The notes below the pieces were generated by a model. That model had not been told where the DNA came from and did no database searches. It was given only the letters and a program-made list of their open reading frames with translations. The position numbers were made by a program, and so were the translations under genes. This document shows positions 35,398-49,285 of a stretch of 64,000 nt of DNA, in pieces. The number at the start of each line of letters is the position of its first letter. Within the stretch, counting starts at the first letter, position 1. The stretch spans positions 186,001 through 250,000 of the forward strand of contig SNVD02009812.1 of the NCBI GenBank assembly GCA_013180625.2. The letters run 5' to 3'. The DNA is from Boswellia sacra (Eukaryota; Streptophyta; Magnoliopsida; Sapindales; Burseraceae).

Positions 35398-37240
35398 ATA
35401 AGAGTGGGCTTAATTGAAACTGGTTGCGGCTTAATTATGTTGTTAATTAGCTCTTGTATTTGGTTAATTCTCGGTGCTTCATGCCTTATTTGTTCATGAT
35501 TTAATGTCATGGAACACACTCTTAATAATGATGGGAGAAGATTATTTAGTTTATAAGCATTATGAAATTAATTTTAGTTTGGATAGTTTTCTGTCTGGGT
35601 CAGTAGACAGCAGAAATAAAAGAAAGACATTATTTTAATTAATCAAGAAAGAAATATAAATTATTCAGACTGAAATTCGTAAGTTAATAGAAGTTGATTA
35701 GCATGACTCTTTTATTAATTAAGTTCTTGAACAAGAAGTTAAAATATGATTGATTAATATAATTCATTAGTAATTTTAATGTGATATAAATTAACGCCTT
35801 AATTAAATAACAAATACGTGCAATAGTTTGCTATTGTAAAGATCTCATTTTACAAACAACTGAGACAGTAAAATAATAAACTAATTTGGTTGAATGAATG
35901 TATGTGTGGATAACCTACCGCATGTAGCTAGCAATCGTGGAGATGTATAAATGAAAATAAAAATAAATTAAGATACAATATCCTGAAAATAAATAAATAT
36001 TCAATTATAATACTATTTTTAAATATGTTATATATATTTGAAAATTTAGTAGATATAAATTTGTGTTGGAATAATCTTGTAACTCCCTTAAGGTTTAAAG
36101 AAATATCACTTTACCCGCAGATGTGAAAAATTTTCTATGTTCATCTCTGATCATCTCTCAGATTTTAAAAAGGACACAGTTACGCCTCTTCCAATATTAT
36201 AGAAAATGATATGAAGCAAATGTAAAACAAAAATATAAGGGTGAGAAGTGGAGAAAATTAAAGTAAGGGCGATTAATAGGAAAAAGTAGCTTCTTGTATT
36301 AATTCGCCAACTAGGCAGGATTGCTGCCCAGTTGGCAATATTGCAAAGGGGAGGGTGACACGTTAGGTGGCAAATGATAATTGATATATACCATAAAACG
36401 ATATTTCATATGCTTGAACTTTACATATACGTCGTAATCGACTGTATACAGAAGTCAATCTCAAGTTCTCAACCTCGTATAACTCATTTTTGTGTGTTTG
36501 CGCTTTGGCCCTTGTGTTATTCCGCTAACGTTTCTTTCTTTCTTTTTTTAATAATAAAAATCGTGTCTAACTTTCTACCTTGCAGTTAAAACAATATTGT
36601 GTCAAAAAATTTATACCGTAAACTGTGTACGAATCATATGGTTGTCGATGATCTTAGTGATGAAGTTTCTAATAAATTTTGTAAATAAATAAAAATTGTA
36701 AAACAAAAAGTCACAGCTGATCCAGCAGATCTCCATTCCCAGATTCTTCGGATGAATAATTTCAACCAAAGTTCTTCAAGTCCTACGTCATAAAACTCTT
36801 CCAAATTCGGAACCCTTTTATTTTATTTATTTTTCCTATTGGCGGATCATAATTTTATGTAAAATGGGGTATTTTTAATATTATAATAATTTAATAATAA
36901 TATTTTTTTATAAGACTTGATAATACAAGATAATCTATTAAATATAAAAGAGAGTTTGTCTATGTAAGACAGACATAATAAACTTTTCCTTTTCCACAGT
37001 ATAAATAGAGTATATAATTTCACTAAAAAAATATAAAAAAAGTTCTTTATGGCTGTTCACTAAAAAATCTTTGAATTTAAGTACTTTTTTTAAAGGAGAC
37101 TAATTGATAAATTATGAAATAAGAAAGAAAAAAAGATATAATTTATACTAAATTAAATAAAATATAATACAATTTATAAAGTAAAATAATGAAATTAAAA
37201 TAAAAGAAAAACTCACATGATAGTAAGTTGTAAAATATAT
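35398..37240. other. Downstream intergenic region
   Basis: AT-rich DNA after gene B. A possible poly(A) signal AATAAA lies near 35615. No other gene or element is recognised. Confidence 0.4.
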
Positions 37241-39508
37241 TGATGTAGTACAACTCTGGGTTATTTTATTTTTAGAAAAATTATTAGTTGTCTATTTTTA
37301 GTTTTATTTGTTTTAGGATTAAATTAATTGTTTTCCTAGTCATATTAGAATTTCTTGTTTGGATTTATTTGAGTCTAATTAGAATTTTAATATTTTAGGA
37401 TATTTTAGTTTTCGTAAAATTTTTTTTCCTATTCTAATTTTACTTTTTTTACAAGTATAGAATTATTTAGCCTATATAGTGGTTAATTTATCCTAACTTT
37501 GAAATTAATTCATATCATATCAAATAAATAACTTTTGAACTTTTGTTCATAATTATCTCTACTTTTAGCTTCCGCATCAAATTTGGTATCAAAGCCAAAA
37601 TTACTTGTCTTATGTGGCACATGTCGGTAGGAGAAAATTCTCATGATGTTGATCAGAGAACTAAGGCCCTGATAAATATTCGTATCATGGCGGCTTTCCA
37701 ACCCTTATACAACCAATTCAACGAAACATCTCAGCTATTAGATGAGTTAAGGATTCGAAGGAACGGGAAGATTGAACAAAGGCATAGGCAAAACGAGAGA
37801 TATAGGCTCATGTATCTATGCCAACGGTCACACTTTTTCAATACAATTGCGGAAATCCAAGCATTGATTCAACGAATACCAAATCGAATGATGGAGCCGC
37901 TGGTAAGTACAAGAAGCTCGAATTTTTTGAAAATAAAATTAAAGAAGAAAAACAAGAGATTTTTTAGGTGAAAAGTGAAGAGAGCTGTGTAGAAAAATCG
38001 ATCAAAAATTCGGAAATACTTGAGGAGAGCTATGAAGAAAAATTTGTAGAAGATTAAAAAATAATGGAGAAAATTCATGAAAAAAATGGGGAATCTTTGT
38101 CAATCATCAACAACTTGGATCATTAATTGGAAAGTGAAATTTCACCACCATAGATTGATAGATCAGAACGTGGTGATTAAACTTTTGTTCTTCGTTGACG
38201 TCCAATTCTAATAAGACTTCTCGAAAAAAGTGTGTTAACGATATGGCTATACAATCAACAACTGCAACCACTAGCAAGTGAAACAACACCACCCTTCCAG
38301 GAAGATTCGCTGGTCATCGTAGATAATGAATCCAAGGTTGATGCCAATCAAGATCATGGAAAACCACTGCAATCGTCACCATAAAAGGAGTAACTGCCAT
38401 CCATTGCAAAACCATCCAAAATTGGCAAGTGAATGGTCACTTCCCTCACCATTCAAATCAGAGTGAGCCGATCTATAAACCCCAAGTGGAGTCACTTTTT
38501 GGCAAAAAATCAACCCGTTGACGATCAAAATGGCAAATTACATTTGGCCGCCTATGACAAAAAATTACTGAAAGGCCCCTACTACAAAAAATGTCAAATT
38601 GGTCGCCATGATGGTAACTATCAGTTAGGTCCTTCATATTCAGAATATCAGTTTGATCCCTCGGGCGAAAAATTTCCAGCTTAGTCCGAATTTCTAACAC
38701 ATATCTATAAACCCCACCAAGTTTTGTTTGTGACAAGAAGATCCTACAGGATCTCAATATGGCCCATTTGTCTTCAAAATTTTTATGAACCTAGAGTAGT
38801 GGAATTATTCAAAGAAAACTTGAGGGCGAATTTTTTCCGAGAAAAGGAGAATAGACGACATATGACTAAGCAATTCGTTGTGGTGTTTAATCCTTTTACC
38901 CATGAAGAGCATGATGAGAATCAAATAATGACGCAAGATCAAGACAAGAAGGTTTGGAATTCAAAAGTAAAAAATTGATGGTATGCTCCAAAGATTTATC
39001 ATGTGAAGTCTAGTCTAGCAAGAATCAAGGCAAAGATGAAAGCTTATGATTTCAAGTATGTTCATATAGGCTTGAGCGAAGACAAGAGAGATGACTTGTC
39101 AATCTACATCAAATTTCATCCTCCAAATATGTGAACTTGAGGACGAGTTCTTTTCAAGAAGGGGGGAACTAACATAGGACAACTTTGGGTTGTTTTATTT
39201 TTAGAAAAATTATTAGTTGTCTATTTTGAGTTTTATTTGTTTTAGGATTAAATCAATTGTTTTCCTAGTCATCTTAGTATTTCTTGTTAGAATTTATTTG
39301 AGTCTCATTAGGATTTTAAGATTTTATAATAAAATAGTTTTCGTAAGATTTTATTTTTCTATGCTAGTTTTACTTGTTCTACAAGTTTTAGAATTACTTA
39401 GCCTCTATAAGGGTTAATTTATCCTAAGTTTGTAACCAATTCATATCATATAAAATAAACAACTTTTGACCTTTTCTTCATAATTATCTTTTTCTTTTAG
39501 CTTCTACA
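37241..39508 (+). mobile_element. Short non-autonomous LTR retrotransposon (2.27 kb)
   Basis: Two similar repeats, 37241-37576 and 39170-39508, act as LTRs (shared blocks such as TTATTTTTAGAAAAATTATT). A tRNA-Met-type primer site TGGTATCAAAGCC at 37584-37596 follows the first. A strong polypurine tract AAGAAGGGGGGAAC (39156-39169) precedes the second. The interior has no gag or pol that can be recognised. An ORF at 37543-37971 overlaps the LTR and has no known match. The last coding-like phrase before the polypurine tract resembles the end of gypsy polyproteins. The flanks are ATATA-type low complexity, so the target duplication is uncertain. Confidence 0.8.
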
Positions 39509-39780
39509 ATATATATTTTAGCTATATTATATGGATTAAAGAGGGATTGTAGGTGACATTAGAATGATTATCAAATAATTAGAAAAAGATGAAAGATAAA
39601 ACTAAAAAAGTTGATTTAATTTATGTGGAAGAGTATAATGTAACTAATTGAAATAAATGAGTGAAAAAGATATTACGAATTTTAGGAGGGATTGGGCCAT
39701 CCAGCACCCTCCCTAGGCTGGTCTATGCCTATATAAAACTATATAACCCCTCAAAAGTCTCTCTCTTGTCCTAGCTAATT

Positions 39781-41957
39781 GGGTAAACTTACAATTCATT
39801 TCCTCATCCATTTTGTAACTAGGTAAACTTACAATCCATTTCCTCCTCCGTTCTATTCATATGTTTATTTATTTTTGAGTCATTTTGTACAAGAGTGAAC
39901 TGTTCTTTGACAGAAACATAAGAGTTGGTGAGTCATAGCTATTCCACTATTTCATTGAATCACAAAGTGACCCCCAAGATGATCCATTTTTTCTTTAGCT
40001 GACTAGAGGCCCCAACTACTCCTTGTTTAGTTGATTAGTCTATGAAATTGGTATTACATTCATGCCACACATGGCTTAGCAAGAAATATTACGTAATTCC
40101 TTCTATAATTGTAGAGCGTCATCATTTGTAACAACAAGTTGATTGTAATAGGCGTGGTATTTCATGCTTGGAACTCAATAAATTTTAAAAAAATTGAAAC
40201 CGAGGTAGTAATTGTCAATAAAGGAAACATGGCCACTTCCAAGGGCAAAATGTTGTAAAAACTGACCATATGTCATTGGAAATAATGGTTTCCTATGACA
40301 ACCAGTCATCAGACACTGTCCCAGCAAGTCTATGAAAAAAGATGAGAATCTAAAGGGCCCTTAGAAAAAAAAGAAGCATTTCCAATAGGGGTGTGTAAAA
40401 TTACCTGACCCGATTTGACTGGATCAGGTTAAATCGGGTTGGGATTAGATTTGTAGTGTAAAAAAGCTAAAATTAGGCTCTTAATGTTGGGTTTAAGAGA
40501 ATCGCGTTGATAATCGAGTTTTAGTGCAAAAACTTGAAAAAAAATCTGACAGGATACTTTATTTTTTTAAATTTAAATATACCATGTGTCATCATATTAG
40601 TGGTGAAAACATGTTACCATAATGGACATTGTCACACTAGATCCCATATATATATACACTTTTACAAACCCTAATTCACAAATCGAATAACCTTAATTTC
40701 TATTTCCTCCTCCACCTCACCTCCACCGCACTGCAGCTCCCCTCTACCATTGCCAGCCATCGCCTCTGGTCTCTTTCTATCACATGCCGTTGCCTTTGTC
40801 TTGAGAATCCATTTCATTGCCTAAAAAAATAATTCTCATTTTCGGTCCCCCTCCAAAGGGTTCTTTCACTATTGCTGATCACTGCCGCCGTCGAATCCCT
40901 GCTCTTCTATAGCAAAGGAAATTGTCTCTCCACTTTGGCAATGTCTCTTCCAGGTGGGTCTTGAATTTTTTGCTAAATTTCATGATTTGTGACTGATTGA
41001 AGGGGTTTGATTTTTAGTAAATTGATAAGATGAGAAATGGTAATGGTTTAATGAAGCTAATGTGTTTGTGAAAATGAGAAAGAGAATAATATGTTTGCTG
41101 TTTTGGGTTTAGCTTGTTGATGGACGAGAATGGGTTCCATTTCTTGATAAGGTGTGATTAGTGAAAGCTTGAGCCTTGAATGATAATGGCTTTGCTTGGA
41201 GATTGCTTTATTTGTTTTTGGTGTTGATAAGGTTTGTTTATTTGTATTTTTGAAAAATAATTAGATAATATTTTTAAGCCATAAGACCATTTAGTTTGAA
41301 AGTGCTTGTGAACAAAGAGAGGAACCGTGTTCTTGTTGCAGAATCCAGTAATTAAAATATATTTCATTATACATCTTGTTTAGTTTTTTCACTAATACAA
41401 AAAATATTCAAGAGTAGGTGTTCCATGAATAAGTATTTGGGAGCTTTCATGGACTTTGATGAATCTCTACTTTGATACAAGATAGTTTTCGTAATTAGCT
41501 TTTGGTTTTTCCTTCATTCAATATATTTGTATCCAACTCAAGCAACCTGACAGACTTGACATCGTGGGTTGTAGATCGGGTACTTCCATCTCAAAACCTG
41601 ACCACGGATTAATTTCTCAGAACCAGATGCATAATCCGGTTGAGTCAGGTATGTCCAAACCCGACCTAACTCGACTTGTGTGCACTCGTAATTTCTAAGG
41701 CTTAAACAAAATTGAAAAAAATTAAGATTTTCTTAAAATTGAAAAAATCATTCAAACCTGGTTCTTTTCTTTTATTTCTTCTATCTATTTTTCACAAAAA
41801 TCTAAACATAATATAGAATTTTTAGTTTTTCTTTTAGTATATTAGATGGATTTAGTAGATTTTTTTAATCAGATTTATGTCCTTAGATGTTTTAAGAGAT
41901 TGTATTGGACTGGACTGGATCTCAATTATTTGCTATTAGATCAAATTGGATGGCATT
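39781..41957 (+). pseudogene. SCPL relic: intron 1, exon 2, part of intron 2
   Basis: This is a decayed duplicate of the 5' part of gene B. The stretch 39781-39913 matches gene B intron 1. Exon 2 is at 39914-40050, exactly 137 bp as in the intact genes, but carries TAG and other stops; GGPGCSS is replaced by RGPNYS. The following sequence matches gene B intron 2 (about 40050-40240 and again 41699-41957, compare 31932-32150 and 32540-32790). It is interrupted by the hAT element at 40378-41698 and cut at 41957 by the LTR of the large minus-strand retroelement. Exon 1 and exons 3-14 are missing. Confidence 0.85.
40386..41690. mobile_element. hAT-type non-autonomous element, 1.3 kb
   Basis: It starts TAGGGGTGTGTAAAA and ends TGTGCACTCGTA. 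The 8-bp duplication is near-perfect (ATTTCCAA 40378-40385, ATTTCTAA 41691-41698). ACCCGA/TCGGGTT repeats lie at both ends. The interior has a TATATATACAC motif, an AAACCCTAATTC leader-like phrase and a C-rich stretch with CCTCCACCTCACC, in the same order as in the element at 12952-14201. No transposase. Confidence 0.78.
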
Positions 41958-42853
41958 TGATGCGTTCGAAACTAGCAAGTATACTAGTCGCACAAGTAAT
42001 AAAGTGATGAGTAAGATATCGTTCCCACGAGGATTGATTCTAATTGAATTTGTTTTTTTCCAGTAACAATAAACTAAATAAGGGGGGTTTTGTTGAATGA
42101 TTAGCTAAATGAACTAAGAATACAAATAAAGAATAACAAAACAGAAAGTTAATTTGAGTGAAAAATCAATGAGAGAAATCTGATTAAGGGATCATTCTCC
42201 ACCACAAGATATGAATTTGCAAATTAATTGTAGAATTATCATCTAATTAATCATTGAAATTATCAACCGTAGATAACAATAAGCTTTGTTATCCCAATCT
42301 TTCCTTACTTTGTTGTTAAATAAAACAGACTCTTTATTTAATCTCTATCCATTAAACAACCTAGAACAAGCTCTCTAAATTTAATTCAATGGATGCATTA
42401 CGAAAAGAAAGACAGGTTGATCTAAGCAATAAACACACAAGCTCGGATTATTTAACTTAGGTTATATTCTCCAATTGCAATCTCTGATCACAATTTTGTT
42501 ACTAATGATTAGAAATTCAAGACAATTACGGATCAAGACTTCTAATCTAGCAATAGACAATATCCAGATTATATTCAGTTGGCCACCCAAATACAATCCA
42601 GCAAGCAATCATAAGCATTAAACATGGGAAAATACAAGCAACTTCAATTAGAGAATTGGATAACAATTCCTTGCACAATCAACTCACAAAAACCATATCA
42701 AGGGCTTTGAAATCACCCTCAACCAATTCAGATTTAGTTACACATATTCAGAAGAATACAAATACAATACAATATGGAGACATTCCAGAAAATGAAAGGG
42801 AAATGAAAAACTTAGCAAATCTGATGAAATCTCCTAGGATTTGTAGTTCTTCC
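41958..42853 (-). repeat. Outer half of the left (3') LTR, diverged type
   Basis: It begins TGATGCGTTCGAAACTAGCA. Like the right LTR start at 57319, it has a CAAGTATA, AAGTAATAAA, ATCG-TCC-ACGAGGA succession, but otherwise it is strongly diverged. It ends at the insertion point of the SIRE-like element and continues at 51068. The combined length with 51068-52162 is about 1.99 kb, against 1.53 kb for the right LTR. Confidence 0.55.
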
Positions 42854-44604
42854 TGTTAGCCCTAAGGCTACATGATAATTTTGATGATAACAATACACAT
42901 TGATTAATTGAGATTTACTAACATGTTTATTTATGTGCAAGAGTAAGATCATTGAAATAATTTAAAATCAAGAAGAGGCTTATTAAAATGAAGTGTTGAA
43001 GCTAAGGAGAAGACTACATGTTAAAGGCACCAAAGTTTAAGAACAAGGATTGACTCAAGGAATGTGACACATGAGCAATGTTCAATCAATTGGTCATATA
43101 TATCTCTACAAATATCCAAATGACGTGATTCTTGAGCCTTTGGAAAGCTTACTCAATTTATAACATTTCATATGTTTTAATGAAATTCAAATTTCAAGTG
43201 CAAGGTTGTCCAAATCATCATGCAAGTTGAAAGACAAATGGAAGCAGCTGACATGAGCACCGAATACTCCTTTGGACATATCTTGAGCTAGAAAAATCAA
43301 AATGACTTGATTCTTGCGGCATTGGAAAGATGACTTAATGAAGAACATTTCATATGTTTTGAAAAAATTCAAATTTCAAACAGAAGGCCGACATAATTGA
43401 CATGCAATTCGGTGGACTGACACAAAGAAGAAAAATCAACTCACATGAGCACCGAATGGTGTTTTGACCATATCTTAAGATAGAGATATCCAAATGCTTT
43501 GATTCTTAATGTTTTGGAAAGATTATTAAAATATTCAGATCTTTTATGTTTTGAAGAAATTCAAATTTCAAACGGAAGGCTGACAGAATTATCATTCAAT
43601 TTGGTAGACTGACACAAGAAAGAAAAATCAAGTCACATGAGCACCGAATGGTGTTTTGGCCATATCTTGAGCTACAGATATCCAAATGACTTGATTCTTA
43701 ATGCGTTGGAAAGCTTATTCAAATGTGCAAAACTTTTATGTTTTGCAGATTTTCAAATTTCAAACAGAACATTGACAAAAATGGAAGACAAGATTACTGT
43801 TTTTATGGTGGCGCAGGAAAATTTGGAGATGGTGTCTTCACTTGATTAAGTTCATCCTATTTGCCTATAAAAGGAGCCCTTCTCCCATGCATGCATTCAA
43901 AAAAAGATAAGAGCAAGAGAAGCATTTTATCAAGCAAAAAACAAAAGAAATATCAAGTCTAGAGAGCTTTATATTATTTATCTACTCTTTGAAGAGAGTT
44001 ATACTTTTGTTGTAAAAAATTATCTTTGTTCTTGTATTGTGGTGAGAGTGAGATATTATTGTAAAGGATAATAGTTATCCTTGAGAGAACTCTTGTTGTG
44101 TGTTATCAAGAGTTGAAGGGAGTTGCCGTGGTGAGGTTGTTCATCAAGAAGAACTCTTGGTGTGGTGTTATCAAGGGTTGAAGGAAGTTGCCTTGGTGAG
44201 GTTGTTCATCAAGAAGAATTCTTGGTGTGGTGTTATCAAGAGTTGAAGGAAAAAGTCTTGGTGAGGTTGTTCATCAAGCAAGTTGTAAAGATTCTACAAC
44301 TTAGTGGAAAGCTTAGCTCGTGGAGCTAGGAGCCCGTGGACGTAGGCAAGGTTTGCCGAACCACGTAAATTGAGTTTGCACTCCCTCTATCCCTTTCCTC
44401 TTTACATTTACTTGCACTTGTGATTGTTCATCATTATTATTCTTTTGATTGCATCTTGATAAATTCTAATTTCATCTTCTTCACCTTTATTTTCAAAGAA
44501 AGAGTGAACTAATTTTGATCTTTCAAGAAAAGTTTTATAAATCCGTTTTGATAAATAAAAACCCAATTCACCCCCCCTCTTGGGTTGCCATACTTGGGTC
44601 AACA
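42854..44604 (+). repeat. 5' LTR of SIRE-like element with internal tandem repeats
   Basis: 1751 bp, TGTTAGCC to GGTCAACA. It contains four degenerate tandem copies of a unit of about 185 bp (43060-43810; each with CACATGAGCACCGAATG, CATATCTTGAG and TTCAAATTTCAA). It also has about three copies of a 64-bp unit (44107-44282; GTTGCCTTGGTGAGGTTG). Confidence 0.9.
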
Positions 44605-44658
44605 AGTGGTATCAGAGCAAGGTTGCTCATTTTTTTAAATATTAACCGATTTTGAGCT

Positions 44659-46065
44659 ATGGTAACTTTTAATTCAACTTCATATGTTGAGGGACTTTCT
44701 ATCTCTAGACCTCCATTTTTTAATGGAAGTGATTACTCTTATTGGAAAACTAGAATGAGTATTTTCTTGAAATCTTTTGATTATGATTTGTGGTCTATTG
44801 TTTTGGAAGGACCTTTTGTTCCTACCAAAATTGAAAAAGGAGAAAGCATGCTTAAAGAACCTAAAGAGTTTAGTGAAGATGATAAAAAGAAATTGAGTTT
44901 GAATGCTAAAGCTATGAATGTGTTATATTGTGCTCTAGGTAGAAATGAGTTTAATAGAATATCTACTTGTTCTACGGCACAAGAAATATGGCACATACTT
45001 GAAGTAACTCATGAAGGAAATAGTCAAGTTAAAGAATCTAAAATTAGTATGCTAGTTCATAGTTATGAGCTTTTTAAGATGAAATCGGATGAATCAATTT
45101 CTGAAATGTTTACTAGATTTATGGATATTGTCAATGGTTTGAATTCTCTTGGTAAATCTTATTCTAATGTTGAAATGGTGAGAAAGATTCTTAGGTGTCT
45201 ACCAAAATCTTGGGAGCCAAAGGTGACGGCAATTCAAGAAGCAAAGGACCTCACCAAACTACGATTAGAAGAACTTATGGGTTCTCTCATGACTCATGAA
45301 ATCACCTTGAAAAAGAATGAAGAAGAAGATTACGAAGTGGCAAACATGTGCTTCATGGCTTTAAGTGAAGATGAGGTAAGTATTCTAAACTATGATCCTA
45401 ATCTTTCATATGATGAATTACTTGAAGCATTCCAAAATTTACATGTGCAAGTTGATAAACAAAATTAAAAAATCAATGCTTTCAAAAAGAAGTCAAAAAT
45501 CATGTTATCTCATTTAGAAGAGTTGGTGGAAATAAATGAAGCTTTAGAAAATGAAAATGAAATTTTAAAGCAAAAAGATTTTGAAAGTTTGGAAAGTCAA
45601 ATACATTTTTTAAAAACTGAAAATGAGATTTTAAAACAAAAGGATTTTGATAAATTAGAGAAAGAAAATGTTATTTTGAAAAAGGAAAATAATGACTTAA
45701 GATATATTGTTGATAGTTTTACAAAAAGCACAAAAAAATTGAATTCTATGTTACAAAACCAAAGGTGTGTTTTTGATAAAAAAGGGTTAGGATATAAAAG
45801 TCATAAAAAGCAAAAGTATTTTAAAAACTATTTTATTCATGCATCTTCTAAGAATAATCCTAATCATTCATGTAATTATTGTGGAAGAAAAGGACACAAA
45901 AGGCATTCTTGTTACATTAAGAGAAATCCTAATTTGAAACAAATATGGATTCCAAAAAGGACCATAACTAACCCCCAAGGACCGAAGAACATTTGGGTAC
46001 CAAAAAGTCACTCTTTTAATATTGATTGTAGAAACAAAGGAGTGGCAAACACACGTGGTACTTAG
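44659..46065 (+). pseudogene. SIRE-like gag with coiled coil and zinc knuckle
   Basis: Begins MVTFNSTSYVEGLSIS and FNGSDYSYWKTRM, a UBN2-type gag. One in-frame TAA at 45466 interrupts it. The second part (from 45502) has Lys/Glu/Asn-rich heptad-like repeats (residues about 281-370), then a zinc knuckle CNYCGRKGHKRHSC. A frameshift before 46065 disconnects it from the protease, whose WYLDSGCSRHMTGD motif is readable in another frame at about 46045-46090. Confidence 0.9.
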
Positions 46066-46085
46066 ATAGTGGATGCTCAAGGCAT

Positions 46086-48930
46086 ATGACCGGAGATGCC
46101 TCCAAGTTCTCAAGATTAATCATGAAGAAAGGAGGATATGTGACCTTCGGTGATAATGCCAAAGGAAGGGTAATCAGACATGGTGATATTGGTAACCCTT
46201 CTTCAACTATTATTAAAGATGTTTTGCTTGTTCATGGTTTAAAACATGATTTGATTAGCATTAGTCAATTGTGTGATAAGGGATATTTTGTTACTTTTGA
46301 GCCTAATAGATGTGTGATTAAGGATGTTAGTAACAATAAGACATTATTTGTTGGTAATAGATGTGGTAAAATTTATACAATTGATATTGATGTTAATGAT
46401 CATGTAGAAAATTGTTTCATTGTTAATCATGATGCTTGGTTATGGCAAAGAAGATTAGGTCATGCTAGCATGGACACAATTTCAAAAATTTCTAAAAATG
46501 ATTTAGTTGATGGTCTTCCAAAAATAAAATTTGAAAAGGATAAAATTTGTGATGCTTGTCAATTTGGAAAACAAGTGAGAACTTCTTTTAAACAAAAGAA
46601 ATGTATTTCAACAAATAAACCTCTACAATTACTTCATTTGGATTTATTTGGACCATCAAGAACTCAAAGCCTTGGTGGAAAGTATTATGTTTTTGTTATT
46701 GTAGATGATTATTCAAGATTCACTTGGGTGTTATTCTTGAAAACAAAAATCGAGGCCATACAAGCTTTTCAAAATTGCAAAAAAGAGTCCAAAATCAAAA
46801 AGGATATTTGTGTGATTAGGAGTGATCATGGTGGTGAAGTAGACAATGTTTGCATTGATAAAACTTGTGATGAAAATGGTTTTGAGCATACTTTCCTCAC
46901 CTAGAACTCCACAACAAAATGGTGTTGTTGAAAGGAAAAATAGGACTATCCAAGAAATGGCTATCCAACAATATTTTTGGGCCAAAGCCGTTAATACCGC
47001 ATGCTTTATAATTAATAGAGTCCATATTAGAGCTTTAATGAAGAAAACTCTTTATGAACTTTGGAAAGGAAGAAAACCCAACATTGGATTTTTTAAAGTT
47101 TTTGGATGTAAATGTTTTATTTTAAAAACCAAGGATAACCTTGGAAAATTTGATGCAAAAACCGATGTTAGAAATTTTTGTTGGGCTACTAAACCATAGT
47201 AAAGCATAACAAGAGTTAACAAAAAGAATTTATATTGGACGAATCCTATGTGTTGAATCGACGAAAAAAGTTATTTTCAAGAAAGATGAGGATATGGTGA
47301 GTAGAAGGCAAATCAAGGAATCAAGCTGATAAAAAGCCAAGAGAATTACAACTAAACAAGAAAAGATGAGGAAAGTAAATGATTTCCCCAAATGAATACC
47401 AAAGGGATATGAAGGTATGCAAAAGCTCACCATAAAGATCTCATTATTAGTGAACCATCATAAGGTATGAAAACTAGATCTTCTTTTAAGAACTTTTGTA
47501 ATCATTTTGCTTTTGTCTGTCAATTTGAACCAAAATCTTTTAAAGAAGCCGAAAATGACGAAAGTTGGATTTTGGCTAGGCAAGAAGAATTGAATCAATT
47601 TGAGAGAAATCAAGTTTGGGAATTAGTCCCTAGACCTAAAAATCATTCTATTATAGGCACTAAATGAATTTTTAGAAATAAAGTAGATGAAAATGGCACC
47701 ATTATTAGAAACAAAGCTAGACTTGTTGCTCAAGGATACAATCAAGAAGAAGGTATTGATTATGAGGAAACTTTTGCACCGGTTGCTAGATTAGAATCAA
47801 TTAGAATGTTGTGTGCATTTGCATGTTATAAAAATTTTACATTATATCAAATGGAGTCAAAAGTGCATTTTTAAATGGTTACATTATGGAGGAAGTATAT
47901 GTAGAGCAACCTCTTGGTTTTCAAAATCATGATTTTCCAAACCATGTTTTCAAACTCAAAAAGGAACTTTATGGCTTGAAACAAGCACCAAGAGCATGGT
48001 ATGATAGATTGAGCAAATTTCTCATTGATAATGGTTTCGAAATGAAAAAAGTTGATACTACTATTTTTGTTAAACAAAAAATGATGATTTATTAATTGTT
48101 CAAATCTATGTTGATGATATTATATTTGGTGCTACTAATGTCTCTATGTGTGAGGTTCCAAGTGCATGCAACAAGAATTTGAAATGAGCTTAATGGGAGA
48201 ATTAAATTTCTTCCTGGACTTCAAATCAAGCAATCAATAGATGGGATCTTCATTAATCAAGCTAAATACACAAGAGATCTTCTCAAGAAGTTTGGCATGA
48301 ATAATTCAAGGACATATAACACACCTATGGGTACATTAACCAAGCTTGACAAAGATGAGAAAGAAAAAGATGTTGAGGTAACAAAATATCGAGGTATGAT
48401 TGGCTCTCTTTTGTATTTAACTGCTAGTAGACCCGATATTATGTTTAGTGTATGTATGTGTGCTAGATTTCACTCTTGTCCAAAGGAATCTCACCTTAAG
48501 GCTGTAAAGAGGATATTTAGATATCTTCTTGGTACCATAAATTTAGGTCTTTGGTATCCTAAGTGTGATAATTTTGATCTAATTAGTTATTCCGATGCGG
48601 ACTTTGCTGGAAGTCTTCTTGATAGAAAGAGCACTAGTGGCTCTTGCCATTTTCTAGGACATGCATTAGTATCATGGTTTAGTAGAAAAAAAAATTCTGT
48701 TGCATTATCAACCGCGGAAGCCGAGTATATTGCAGTAGGAAGTTGTGGTGCACAAGCTCTTTGGATGAAACAAATTTTAAAAGATTATGGTGTGGTATTT
48801 GATCACATTCCCATCAAATGTGATAATACAAGTGCCATTAACATTTCAAAAAAATCCCATACAACACTCTAGGACTAAGCATATAGAGATTAGACATCAT
48901 TTTATTAGAGATCATGTGCAAAAGGTAATA
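46086..48930 (+). pseudogene. SIRE-like pol remnant
   Basis: In order: protease end; integrase zinc domain (WLWQRRLGHASMDTI, CDACQFGKQ); catalytic core (HLDLFGPSRT, VDDYSRFTWV, then after a frameshift PQQNGVVERKNRT); a damaged stretch 47200-47460; RT start (NQFERNQVWELVPRPK, ARLVAQGYNQEEGIDYEETFAPV) with a stop at 47665 and frameshifts near 47860; RT end ([15 protein letters not shown]); and RNase H (MIGSLLYLTASRPDIM, STAEAEYIA, RTKHIEIRHHF). At least five stops or frameshifts make it non-functional. Confidence 0.92.
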
Positions 48931-49285
48931 TTTCTTTAGAATTTGTTCCCACCGAAAAACAATTAGCCGATATATTTACTAAACCCCTTAGTCAAGATAG
49001 ATTTTGCATAATTAGAAGAGAATTAGGCATGTTGGATATATCTTAATTTGTCTTTGATAATTTTTGAATGGTAGCATATGTTAAGGGGGAGAATATATTT
49101 AGGGGGAGTAATTAATTTGACTACATCTTTTTGATGATAACAAAAGGAGGAGAAATGGTTTGGATGGTTTGCTTATATTCATAACAATTGCTTTCTTTTT
49201 GCTTATTGTTGATTTTATTTTCATTCTTGATTTTAGATTATATTTTAAAGCAATCAATGGTTTGTCATCATCAAAAAGGGGAGAT

